A stretch of 7,070 nucleotides of DNA, from positions 1 to 7,070 of the forward strand of contig DQGR01000062.1 in NCBI GenBank assembly GCA_003524845.1, given 5' to 3'. Under the pieces are notes generated by a model. That model worked only from the letters and a program-made list of their open reading frames with translations. It did not search any database and was not told the DNA's origin. Origin of the DNA: Patescibacteria group bacterium. GTDB taxonomy: Bacteria > Patescibacteriota > Microgenomatia > UBA10105. Shown piece by piece: positions 1-5,436 of the stretch (position 1 is its first letter; every line of letters starts with the position of its first letter). The position numbers were made by a program, and so were the translations under genes.

Positions 1-284
1 GCCATGCCGGGTTGTTTAATGAGTTGGTTGGCGACCAGCTTGCGTTTATTGGTAGTGTCTTTCACTGCCTTGTCTGCTTCGACGTAGACAGTATTGTTCA
101 TTAAAGCGCTGTCATGCATTTCCTTAAGTTGCTTAAATTCTTCTTTTGACTTTTCAATAATCGTCATCCGGCGGCGCACGGTTTCCAGAGTCGCATTATA
201 CGCAGTAATATCAAACGCAGTTGGTGCGACAGTTTGATCGGTGGTAACCTGCGTTGTTGCAGGTCCGGTAGTAGTATTTTCCAT
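1..284 (-). CDS. Unrecognised coiled-coil-like protein, 5' part only
   Basis: An open frame begins at ATG 284-282 and runs off the left edge, giving 94 complete codons. A strong Shine-Dalgarno site AAGGAGG lies 4 bases before the ATG, which fixes the start. The first 25 or so residues are rich in Thr, Ala and Gln and look disordered. From about residue 28 the sequence is charged and helical, with the run TLETVRRRMTIIEKSKEEF and then an Asp/Lys-rich stretch ending near LIKQPGM, so a coiled coil is likely. There is no signal peptide or membrane segment in the visible part. I do not recognise the family. It resembles short soluble helical proteins often seen in Patescibacteria, but that is an impression from memory. 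It is transcribed divergently from ftsK and has its own promoter. The C-terminus is outside the window, so its full length and function are unknown. Confidence 0.85.
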   Translation of the reverse strand, partial: MENTTTGPATTQVTTDQTVAPTAFDITAYNATLETVRRRMTIIEKSKEEFKQLKEMHDSALMNNTVYVEADKAVKDTTNKRKLVANQLIKQPGM

Positions 285-287
285 AAA

Positions 288-294
288 TCCTCCT
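288..294 (-). promoter_or_regulatory. Strong Shine-Dalgarno site of the leftward gene
   Basis: Read on the minus strand the sequence is AAGGAGG followed by ATTT and the ATG. It is the best ribosome binding site in the window and contrasts with the weak or absent sites of most rightward genes. Confidence 0.85.
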
Positions 295-340
295 TATTAA
301 TAACTACACAGAGTAGCACGTTGTGACGATTAGGTAAAGC

Positions 341-357
341 TTTTTTCATTGAAAAAA
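341..357. repeat. AT-rich inverted repeat, centre 349
   Basis: TTTTTTCA (341-348) and TGAAAAAA (350-357) are exact reverse complements around one central T. It overlaps the candidate -35 for ftsK. An operator-like or simply low-complexity palindrome; no protein partner can be named. Confidence 0.5.
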
Positions 358-377
358 ACCCAATGGTGTGCGATAGT
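349..377 (+). promoter_or_regulatory. Candidate promoter for the ftsK operon
   Basis: TTGAAA (349-354) and GATAGT (372-377) are 17 bases apart. The -10 is a modest 4 of 6 match. A start near 384 would give a leader of about 100 bases holding the inverted repeats centred at 400 and 450. Other -10-like boxes, TATAAC at 413-418 and TATACT at 425-430, match better but lack a convincing -35, so the true start is uncertain. Confidence 0.35.
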
Positions 378-402
378 ATAAGCTATACCCGTTTTATTTC
401 AA
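375..402 (-). promoter_or_regulatory. Promoter of the leftward gene
   Basis: On the minus strand, TTGAAA (402-397) is followed by a 16-base spacer and TATACT (380-375), each a one- or two-base deviation from the sigma-70-type consensus. Transcription would start near 368, giving a leader of about 84 bases before ATG 284. The arms of an inverted repeat centred at 400 fall in the spacer and just upstream of the -35, so a protein bound there could control this promoter. The promoter is inferred from sequence only. Confidence 0.6.
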
Positions 403-418
403 AATGTTTGGGTATAAC
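382..418. repeat. Inverted repeat TATACCC/GGGTATA, centre 400
   Basis: TATACCC (384-390) pairs exactly with GGGTATA (410-416), with 19 bases between; outward, position 383/417 is mismatched and 382/418 pairs again. The arms bracket the -35 of the leftward promoter and lie at the expected 5' end of the ftsK transcript, so either an operator or an RNA hairpin with a long loop is possible. Confidence 0.5.
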
Positions 419-431
419 TCTTTCTATACTG

Positions 432-468
432 ATTTTGCAACCTTTCAAAGATTGGATTGTTGCAAAAT
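432..468. repeat. 10-bp perfect inverted repeat, centre 450
   Basis: ATTTTGCAAC (432-441) is the exact reverse complement of GTTGCAAAAT (459-468), with 17 bases between. It ends 7 bases before the ftsK ribosome binding site. As DNA it looks like a two-half-site operator; as RNA it could form a stem in the ftsK leader. Confidence 0.6.
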
Positions 469-474
469 ACAGTA

Positions 475-481
475 AGAAAGG
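475..481 (+). promoter_or_regulatory. ftsK ribosome binding site
   Basis: AGAAAGG sits 5 bases before ATG 487. It supports this ATG over the in-frame TTG codons at 457 and 460, which have no purine-rich site and fall inside an inverted repeat. Confidence 0.6.
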
Positions 482-486
482 TATAT

Positions 487-2679
487 ATGGCGAAAAGGAA
501 AAAAATGAACAAGCACAATCGGCGCAGAAAATATAAGTTGAAATCAAATACGCTTTATACTCTACTCGCCATTTTATTTTTCGGAATGGCGGGACTGACT
601 ATTATTTCTTTTGGACAGCAGGGGGAATTACTGACCCGGTTGTACGAATATTTATACGAACTGGTTGGTGCAGGTATTTACCTTATCCCCATCAATTGCA
701 TTGCAATTGGGTTTCTCATTGTCAGATCAAAAACGTTTCTGTCAAAACCAAATCTTTCAATTGGGATGGCATTATCCTCTGTTTCATTGGTTACTATCAG
801 CCGTTCAGGCACCGTAGGGCAACGGTTCTGGCTCCAATTATCTGAGCTGCTTTCGAGTCCAGGTGCCGCTTTGGTGTTAATTGGAGGATTGGTAATTGGA
901 ATTGTCATCTTTTTTAATACCTCTCTTGACCAACTCATAAACGGGTTAGGGGCATTTCTGACGGTACTTGCAAATGCAATCAAAAGTCCCAGCTCGCCAC
1001 TGGAAAAGAAAAAGGAATTAACGAAAAAACAGGATTTTGAAGAAAAGAAAAAAGGTTTATTTGGTCTTGATAAGTTTTCGCTTAAGGTCCGGGGGGGAAA
1101 TGAAGAGACGCGCCCCACCGCCCCACAGTCCTTCATTAAACAGCCACCAAAGCCACAAGGCACACTTTCATCTGAAATGGTGATGAATCAGCCGCGGTCT
1201 CCGGGAGTTGCCAATATCTGGGAATATCCGCCGGTGTCACTTTTACAGGCAGCGCCTTCGGGTAAAGCCGACCGGGGTAATTTAAAAGAAAATGCCGGAA
1301 TTATCGAGCGTACGCTGGAAAGTTTTGGGATTGCCGCGCGCGTGGTTGAAGTTAACCTGGGTCCGGCAGTCACCCAGTATGCGCTAAAAATTGCCCTCGG
1401 CACCAAACTCTCAAAAATTACCTCACTCGCAAATGACCTGGCTTTGGCACTTGCCGCCCCGACTGGCCAAATCAGAATCGAGGCGCCGATTCCGGGCAGG
1501 TCGCTCGTGGGTATTGAAATACCCAATCGTTCGCTCGAATTCGTGACTTTGAAACAGATGTTGCAGTCAGATACCATGCGGGAAAATAAAACCAAGCTTA
1601 CCGTAGCGCTCGGACTTGATGTTTCCGGCAGTCCGCTGGTTGTCAATATCGCTCGCATGCCCCATGTACTGATTGCTGGTACGACCGGATCGGGTAAAAG
1701 CGTGCTTATTAATGCCTGGATTTGCTCGCTACTCTACCGGGCAACTCCGGATGAGGTGAAACTTATTATGGTTGATCCAAAACGGGTAGAGCTGGTGGGA
1801 TACAATGGTATTCCGCATTTACTGACGCCGGTGATTGTGGAAACGGACAAAATTTTATCAGCGCTGAAGTGGGCGATGCAGGAAATGGATCGCCGGTATA
1901 AACAATTTGCTGAGGTTGGAGTCCGCAATATTGATTCGTTTAACGAAGTGTCCGGTTTTCAGGCGTTGCCGTACATTGTGATTTTTGTCGATGAATTGGC
2001 TGATCTCATGGCCTATGCGCCGGTTGAGGTCGAAGATGCGATTTGCCGGCTGGCACAAATGGCGCGGGCGACCGGAATTCATCTCGTTATCGCTACACAA
2101 CGGCCATCGGTCGACGTGATTACCGGCCTGATTAAAGCCAACGTGCCATCGCGCATCGCCTTCAACGTCTCATCAATGATTGACTCACGGGTGATTATTG
2201 ATACGCCGGGCGCTGAGAAGTTACTCGGCCGCGGCGACATGTTGTACATTCCGCCGGACCAGGCGAAGCCGAGTCGGGTCCAGGGGACGTTTGTATCCGA
2301 ACTGGAAGTGCAAAAACTAGTCGGGTTCCTCAAAAGTAAAAATGCACCGGTTGAATACACAGAGGAGGTTACCAGTATGCCGGTCTCGGCCTGGAAAAAA
2401 GGTGCCGGCGGGACTGCAGGTGCCGATGGCACTGACGAACTATTTCAGGATGCAGTCCGGACTGTCTGTCAGCATGACCGCGCCTCAGCTTCACTTTTAC
2501 AGCGGCGACTCTCTATCGGGTACGCCCGGGCAGCCAGGATTCTCGATCAACTGGAAGCAGCCGGAATAGTGGGCCCTGGCGAAGGATCAAAGCCACGCGA
2601 TGTGCTCATAAAAAATGCCGACGAGTATTTCCAGCAAACTCAAGGTTCTGCCTCTACAACTCCTACCGCAACCGAATAA
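487..2679 (+). CDS. ftsK: FtsK/SpoIIIE DNA translocase
   Basis: A 730-residue ATP-driven double-stranded DNA pump that acts at the division septum to clear and sort chromosome ends. The N-terminus is very basic (MAKRKKMNKHNRRR) and is followed by about four membrane segments (near 22-42, 57-79, 90-105 and 126-143). A charged, Pro-rich linker (about 165-244) leads to the motor alpha domain from W245. The RecA-like beta domain has Walker A GTTGSGKS at 398-405, Walker B IVIFVDE at 497-503, and the conserved ATQRPS at 536-541. The winged-helix gamma domain, which in the family reads KOPS-type orientation sequences, covers about 650-715, followed by a Thr/Ser-rich tail. All motor motifs are intact. 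I chose ATG 487 because of its AGAAAGG site. It heads the operon and lies 12 bases before the RodZ-like gene. Length and domain order are normal for a SpoIIIE/short-FtsK form. Family assignment is certain; the number of membrane passes is an estimate. Confidence 0.97.
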   Translation: MAKRKKMNKHNRRRKYKLKSNTLYTLLAILFFGMAGLTIISFGQQGELLTRLYEYLYELVGAGIYLIPINCIAIGFLIVRSKTFLSKPNLSIGMALSSVSLVTISRSGTVGQRFWLQLSELLSSPGAALVLIGGLVIGIVIFFNTSLDQLINGLGAFLTVLANAIKSPSSPLEKKKELTKKQDFEEKKKGLFGLDKFSLKVRGGNEETRPTAPQSFIKQPPKPQGTLSSEMVMNQPRSPGVANIWEYPPVSLLQAAPSGKADRGNLKENAGIIERTLESFGIAARVVEVNLGPAVTQYALKIALGTKLSKITSLANDLALALAAPTGQIRIEAPIPGRSLVGIEIPNRSLEFVTLKQMLQSDTMRENKTKLTVALGLDVSGSPLVVNIARMPHVLIAGTTGSGKSVLINAWICSLLYRATPDEVKLIMVDPKRVELVGYNGIPHLLTPVIVETDKILSALKWAMQEMDRRYKQFAEVGVRNIDSFNEVSGFQALPYIVIFVDELADLMAYAPVEVEDAICRLAQMARATGIHLVIATQRPSVDVITGLIKANVPSRIAFNVSSMIDSRVIIDTPGAEKLLGRGDMLYIPPDQAKPSRVQGTFVSELEVQKLVGFLKSKNAPVEYTEEVTSMPVSAWKKGAGGTAGADGTDELFQDAVRTVCQHDRASASLLQRRLSIGYARAARILDQLEAAGIVGPGEGSKPRDVLIKNADEYFQQTQGSASTTPTATE

Positions 2680-2691
2680 ACCAGTCCTGAT

Positions 2692-3327
2692 ATGCGCACA
2701 GTAGGAATCATCTTAAAGGAAGAGCGGCAAAAACGCGGTTTAAGTATTTCCGAGGTCGAGCAGGTAATAAAAATCCGCAAAAAATATCTGGAAGCGCTTG
2801 AGCATGACGATTTTAAAAATTTACCTTCACTAACCTATGCCCAGGGATTTTTAAAGAACTACACTCAATTTTTAGGCCTGAAAATCCAGATCATGATGGC
2901 AATTTTCCGCCGCCAGTATCAGGAACAGGAACGGTTAAGTAAAGCCACGATTGAGGAACCGATTGAAAACCGCCGCTTTCAGATTACGCCCAACAAAGTG
3001 ATCATCCTTTTTGTAGTCACCCTGATTATTATTTTATTTGGCTATTTTTACGCGCAGTATAACGCGCTGCATGAGCCGCCACCCTTATCACTTGAAGCCC
3101 CGGCAAACGATATCGTGGTTAGTGTAGTAGAAATGGCAGTCTATGGGGTGACTGATACGGATGCGACGGTTTTGATTAACGCCGAACCGGTACTGGTAAA
3201 AGAAGACGGCCGGTTTTATAAAGACGTACAACTGGCAACCGGAATTAACTCGATCACCATTGAAGCTATCAGCCGGGTTGGCGAAAAAACAGTGATTACC
3301 AGGACAGTTACCCGCACTCCGAATTGA
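2692..3327 (+). CDS. RodZ-like membrane protein with HTH domain and Ig-like tail
   Basis: A 211-residue bitopic membrane protein. Residues 3-63 form a Cro/C1-type helix-turn-helix of the RodZ kind (HTH_25), with the family signatures GLSISEVEQ, RKKYLEALE and YAQGFLKNYTQFLGL. After a basic linker there is one membrane helix at about 103-120. The outer part (about 128-208) has the pattern V-DTDATVLIN-DGRFYKDV-L-GINSITIEA, which fits an Ig-like fold of the glucodextranase-B type seen in many such proteins. In studied bacteria RodZ's cytoplasmic HTH binds MreB and links the cytoskeleton to wall synthesis; that role here is inferred, and no mreB is in the window. It begins 12 bases after ftsK, has no clear Shine-Dalgarno site, and ends with TGA. 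A direct DNA-binding regulator anchored in the membrane is the alternative. Confidence 0.82.
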   Translation: MRTVGIILKEERQKRGLSISEVEQVIKIRKKYLEALEHDDFKNLPSLTYAQGFLKNYTQFLGLKIQIMMAIFRRQYQEQERLSKATIEEPIENRRFQITPNKVIILFVVTLIIILFGYFYAQYNALHEPPPLSLEAPANDIVVSVVEMAVYGVTDTDATVLINAEPVLVKEDGRFYKDVQLATGINSITIEAISRVGEKTVITRTVTRTPN

Positions 3328-3372
3328 CCCGGGAGTTCAATAAATGCTAAAGTTGTTGTAGATAAACTGCCT

Positions 3373-3633
3373 ATGGATACTACACAAGTGGTTTTAATTC
3401 TGGTTGTTACCGCTCTTACCATATTACTTGTCGTCATCGGCATTCAGGTAATTTTAATTCTCAAGGAGCTACGCCGGTCAATGGAAAAAATGAATAAAAT
3501 GCTTGATGATGCAGGTCTCGTGACCGGAAGCGTGACTAAAGCCGTTTCCGGAGCAGCCGGACTTGTTGAGGGTATTAAAGCCGGACTCTCTCTCGTGAAC
3601 TTTTTTCACAAAGAAGAACCAAAAAAAACTTAA
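3373..3633 (+). CDS. Small membrane-anchored protein (DUF948-like)
   Basis: An 86-residue protein. Residues 6-30 are one long hydrophobic helix (VVLILVVTALTILLVVIG and on). A basic stop (KELRR) and an amphipathic, Gly/Ala-rich helix (about 36-76) follow, then a charged tail ending EEPKKT. The topology is an N-terminal anchor with a short cytoplasmic helix. It recalls the DUF948 type of single-pass proteins, but the match is loose and I assign no function. It lies 45 bases after the RodZ-like gene and 5 bases before the next gene, so it is co-transcribed. No Shine-Dalgarno site precedes ATG 3373, and no alternative start codon occurs in frame between the upstream TGA and this ATG. Confidence 0.75.
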   Translation: MDTTQVVLILVVTALTILLVVIGIQVILILKELRRSMEKMNKMLDDAGLVTGSVTKAVSGAAGLVEGIKAGLSLVNFFHKEEPKKT

Positions 3634-3638
3634 CACGT

Positions 3639-4049
3639 ATGGAATCCCCACAACGTAATAACACATTTTGGTTTGGTATGTTTTTAGGCGGTTTATTGGG
3701 AGCGCTCCTGATTCTCATTCTGGGTACGGAAAAAGGCAGGAAGCTCGCGGCCAAACTCCAAAAGGAAGGGTTGGAATTTCTCGATGATGCCAAAGATACC
3801 GTTGGTAAAGAAGTTGAAGAAAAAGTCGAAGTGTTGCGAAATAAAAGCGCCGAACTAATTGAAAAAGGCAAAGAAATTGAGGCGGAAATTGTGGAAGCGA
3901 TAGGAGAAGTCAAAGCCGATCTCTCAGAAGCTGCAGTTGAAAAAGTTGACGAGTCACTGGCACATATCGAGGAACTGCAGCAGCACGGGCGGGCAAGCAC
4001 TCAGGAGCTCAGAAAAAAACTGTTTAAGAATATTCCGCGGAAAGTGTAA
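3639..4049 (+). CDS. YtxH-like membrane protein with long coiled coil
   Basis: A 136-residue protein. After a short polar N-terminus, residues 10-29 form a membrane segment with the small-residue pattern GMFLGGLLGALLILILG. Then comes TEKGRKLAAKL, the usual start of the soluble part in YtxH/gas-vesicle-GvpP-like proteins. Residues 30-130 are almost wholly Glu/Lys/Ala-rich, with repeated EKVEVLRNKSAELIEKGKE-type heptads, so a long coiled coil is expected. Family members are linked to stress or envelope functions in Firmicutes, but no molecular activity is established and none is claimed here. It starts 5 bases after the stop of the 86-residue gene, without a ribosome binding site of its own, suggesting translation coupled to that gene. 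Confidence 0.78.
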   Translation: MESPQRNNTFWFGMFLGGLLGALLILILGTEKGRKLAAKLQKEGLEFLDDAKDTVGKEVEEKVEVLRNKSAELIEKGKEIEAEIVEAIGEVKADLSEAAVEKVDESLAHIEELQQHGRASTQELRKKLFKNIPRKV

Positions 4050-4070
4050 CAGTGAACTTACTCTTCTGTT

Positions 4071-4298
4071 ATGAAGAGAAAACCGAGAGTCAGACTAAAT
4101 TTATTTCAATATAAAGAACTTTCAAAATATTGTTTTAATCTTTCGTTACTTATATTTGCATCTCTTTTCTTGAAATACTTTGAACCAGGATCTCCCGGTT
4201 TTAATTTCGTAACTATGCGTGCAGTTCTTATTGGATTGTTGTTTGGCTTGGCGTTTGTTATGATTGGGTTGCTACTTTCTCGTGAGGTAAAGAAATGA
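4071..4298 (+). CDS. Small two-pass membrane protein, unrecognised
   Basis: A 75-residue basic protein. A positively charged N-terminus (MKRKPRVRLNLFQYKELSKY) leads into a hydrophobic helix at about 21-37, a short loop with EPGSPGFN, and a second helix at about 49-70 (MRAVLIGLLFGLAFVMIGLLL), ending REVKK. Charge distribution predicts both termini in the cytoplasm. The gene is more AT-rich than ftsK. I do not recognise the family by name; similar short two-pass proteins followed by a tiny membrane peptide occur in other small genomes as far as I recall. It begins 21 bases after the YtxH-like gene with no clear Shine-Dalgarno site, and its TGA stop overlaps the next start as ATGA. Confidence 0.7.
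   Translation: MKRKPRVRLNLFQYKELSKYCFNLSLLIFASLFLKYFEPGSPGFNFVTMRAVLIGLLFGLAFVMIGLLLSREVKK
4284..4287 (+). promoter_or_regulatory. Ribosome binding site of the 33-residue gene
   Basis: GAGG lies inside the end of the 75-residue gene, 7 bases before ATG 4295. Good spacing supports real translation of the tiny downstream frame. Confidence 0.5.
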
Positions 4299-4396
4299 AT
4301 TTTACGAACATTGATCAGGGATTACTGTTATTTTACATAGCTGTTGGGATTTTAGCAGTGGTTATCCTGCTTCTATATATTGCCTCGAAAAAATAA
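4295..4396 (+). CDS. 33-residue single-pass membrane peptide
   Basis: A frame of 33 codons whose ATG overlaps the previous gene's TGA (ATGA), a classic translational-coupling arrangement, with GAGG 7 bases upstream. The product starts MNFTNIDQG, has one strongly hydrophobic helix at about 10-30 (LLLFYIAVGILAVVILLLYIA), and ends SKK, so a type of N-out, C-in single-pass topology is likely. Such a short frame could arise by chance, but overlap, binding site and a clean membrane helix together argue for a gene. It probably works with the 75-residue protein. No family is known to me. It is the last gene of the rightward operon, and its stop is 6 bases from the end of the converging deformylase gene. 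Confidence 0.62.
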   Translation: MNFTNIDQGLLLFYIAVGILAVVILLLYIASKK

Positions 4397-4402
4397 TCAC
4401 GA

Positions 4403-4936
4403 TTACTTCTTTTTACTCATCATTTTTTGATATTCTTTATCAGAGATTAAATCTTTTGTAGTTTCCAGTCGATCCAGAAATAAAACACCGTTGAGGTGAT
4501 CATTTTCATGCTGGAAAATCCGGGCCACAAAATCCGTGTAACTGGCTGTTTGTTTTTTACCGTTTCGGTCTGTGTACTCGACTTTAATTTCGGTAAAACG
4601 GGGAATTAAGCCTCTGATCCCCGGAATACTTAAGCAGCCTTCCCAATCTTTTTTGATTACTTTATTGTGACTTACTAGTTTTGGATTAATCATCGGCGTC
4701 GGTTCCATGTCCGGCGCCTGTGGGTACCTCGGATTCGGATGCGAAGCGACGATAAAAATCCGATACGATTGATAAACCTGTGGCGCGGCAATCCCCACAC
4801 CATTGACATCCATAACGGTAGCTAAAAGATCATCAATCATTTGTTGTATATTGGTAGCTTTTATATTCTCAACTCGCTGGGCTTTTTGCCTGAGTATCGG
4901 CTGCCCAAGTTGAGCAACTTGCAGAAGCGTAGACAT
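4403..4936 (-). CDS. def: Peptide deformylase
   Basis: A 177-residue metalloenzyme that removes the formyl group from the N-terminal methionine of new proteins at the ribosome exit. All three family motifs are present: motif I GVGIAAPQ at 46-53, motif II EGCLSIPG at 99-106, and motif III QHENDHLNG at 142-150. The metal ligands are C101, H143 and H147, and the catalytic acid is E144. Length is normal for the family. The start ATG 4936-4934 has only a weak upstream GTGAG, but the usual N-terminal pattern (LGQPILRQKA) starts at once after it, so no other start is needed. Its promoter lies in the 104-base gap it shares with the protease gene. It converges on the ftsK operon. The formyltransferase partner gene fmt is not in the window. 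Confidence 0.97.
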   Translation of the reverse strand: MSTLLQVAQLGQPILRQKAQRVENIKATNIQQMIDDLLATVMDVNGVGIAAPQVYQSYRIFIVASHPNPRYPQAPDMEPTPMINPKLVSHNKVIKKDWEGCLSIPGIRGLIPRFTEIKVEYTDRNGKKQTASYTDFVARIFQHENDHLNGVLFLDRLETTKDLISDKEYQKMMSKKK

Positions 4937-4980
4937 AGTAGTTTTTACTCACGAACTTCAATATTTCCTAACGGGAATTT

Positions 4981-5001
4981 TGCTGTCTGGATTATACAGC
5001 A
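4981..5001. repeat. Dyad over the def promoter
   Basis: TGCTGT (4981-4986) and ACAGCA (4996-5001) are exact reverse complements 9 bases apart, covering the def -10 and predicted start site. The placement suits a repressor operator. It resembles a LexA box (CTGT-N8-ACAG) but the spacer is one base too long. Confidence 0.45.
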
Positions 5002-5019
5002 GTGTGAATTTAAGCACAA
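4991..5019 (-). promoter_or_regulatory. Promoter of def
   Basis: On the minus strand, TTGTGC (5019-5014), a 17-base spacer and a perfect TATAAT (4996-4991). Transcription would start near 4984 with a leader of about 48 bases. An inverted repeat spans the -10 and the expected start point. Confidence 0.6.
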
Positions 5020-5025
5020 TTTTTG

Positions 5026-5034
5026 TGTTACAAT
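5026..5034 (+). promoter_or_regulatory. Extended -10 of the protease gene, leaderless
   Basis: TGTTACAAT is an extended -10 (TGn plus TACAAT). Only 6 bases separate it from ATG 5041, so transcription should start at or next to the A of ATG. No convincing -35 is seen, as is common with extended -10 boxes. Confidence 0.55.
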
Positions 5035-5040
5035 AAGGCT

Positions 5041-5400
5041 ATGAGAATGACCAAAGTAAATCTAACCATTAAAAATCCTCACGATCCATCACTCACTGCG
5101 GAGCAAAATTTTCTGGTGGACAGCGGGGTGCATTATACGGTGATTCCGATTGAACTAGTTAAAAAACTGAATTTGAAATCTTCGTATGAACAGGATTTTG
5201 TGCTCGCTGATGGCAAAGTTATCAAAAGAAAAGTAGGCGGGGCTATAGTCAAATTTGAGAATAGAGAATTGCCAGTTGCCATCATTCTAGGTGAAAAAGG
5301 GGACTCACCACTTTTGGGAGTGACGACCCTGGAAAGTTTTGGTCTGATGCTCGATCCATTTAAACGGAAACTGTATCACAGCAAATTGATGTTGGGATAA
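5041..5400 (+). CDS. Retropepsin-like (clan AA) aspartic protease
   Basis: A 119-residue soluble protein with the features of a single-lobe aspartic protease, which in the family works as a homodimer, each chain giving one catalytic Asp. The active-site motif is FLVDSGVHYTVIP with D27-S28-G29. The second hallmark, two hydrophobic residues followed by Gly, is L91-L92-G93 in SPLLGVTTLESFGL, followed by the typical LDPFKRKL end. DSG in place of DTG is a known variant. It fits the short bacterial/archaeal AF_0612-type proteases, although that subfamily name is from memory. There is no signal peptide or membrane helix, so it should act in the cytoplasm; its substrate is unknown. ATG 5041 is chosen over an in-frame TTG at 5023 because the -10 box overlaps that upstream stretch. 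It lies divergently from def and 36 bases before alaS. Confidence 0.85.
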   Translation: MRMTKVNLTIKNPHDPSLTAEQNFLVDSGVHYTVIPIELVKKLNLKSSYEQDFVLADGKVIKRKVGGAIVKFENRELPVAIILGEKGDSPLLGVTTLESFGLMLDPFKRKLYHSKLMLG

Positions 5401-5429
5401 TTCATAATTCTCCTCTTGCCTGTTATAAT
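5401..5429 (+). promoter_or_regulatory. Promoter of alaS, leaderless
   Basis: TTCATA (5401-5406), a 17-base spacer, and TATAAT (5424-5429) preceded by TGT, making a perfect extended -10. Only 7 bases separate it from ATG 5437, so the mRNA should begin at the start codon. The sequence before ATG is CTCCTC, the opposite of a Shine-Dalgarno site. Confidence 0.7.
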
Positions 5430-5436
5430 ACTCCTC

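Noticed and set aside
457..486. Upstream TTG start for ftsK adding ten residues
   Set aside because: The TTG codons lie inside an inverted repeat without a ribosome site, whereas ATG 487 has AGAAAGG 5 bases upstream and gives the basic N-terminus normal for membrane FtsK.
678..2432. Long antisense frames across ftsK
   Set aside because: They overlap a fully conserved gene, have no ribosome sites, and their predicted products are Ser/Pro-rich in the way of shadow frames.
3324..3353. Internal promoter TTGACC-N18-TAAAGT before the 86-residue gene
   Set aside because: The -35 is good but overlaps the stop codon of the RodZ-like gene, and the -10 is only a 4 of 6 match; co-transcription from upstream explains the gene.
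3325..3375. Readthrough or recoding of the TGA ending the RodZ-like gene; the frame stays open for 15 codons into the 86-residue gene
   Set aside because: Fifteen open codons are about an even chance, TGA also ends the 75-residue gene, and no TGA occurs inside any gene here. The 86-residue protein has a natural N-terminus at its own ATG with a membrane helix at once after it.
4047..4071. Hairpin TAACAG/CTGTTA bridging the YtxH-like stop and the next ATG
   Set aside because: Six pairs with a 13-base loop are too weak and too likely by chance to call a regulatory structure.
4388..4414. Bidirectional terminator between the converging 33-residue gene and def
   Set aside because: TAATC-AC-GATTA is a dyad spanning both stop codons and T-rich sequence follows, but the loop is only 2 bases and the stem is AT-rich with mismatches beyond 5 pairs, too weak to call.
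5023..5040. TTG start for the protease six codons earlier
   Set aside because: The stretch holds the extended -10 box of the gene, so it is promoter, and the protein fold needs no added residues.
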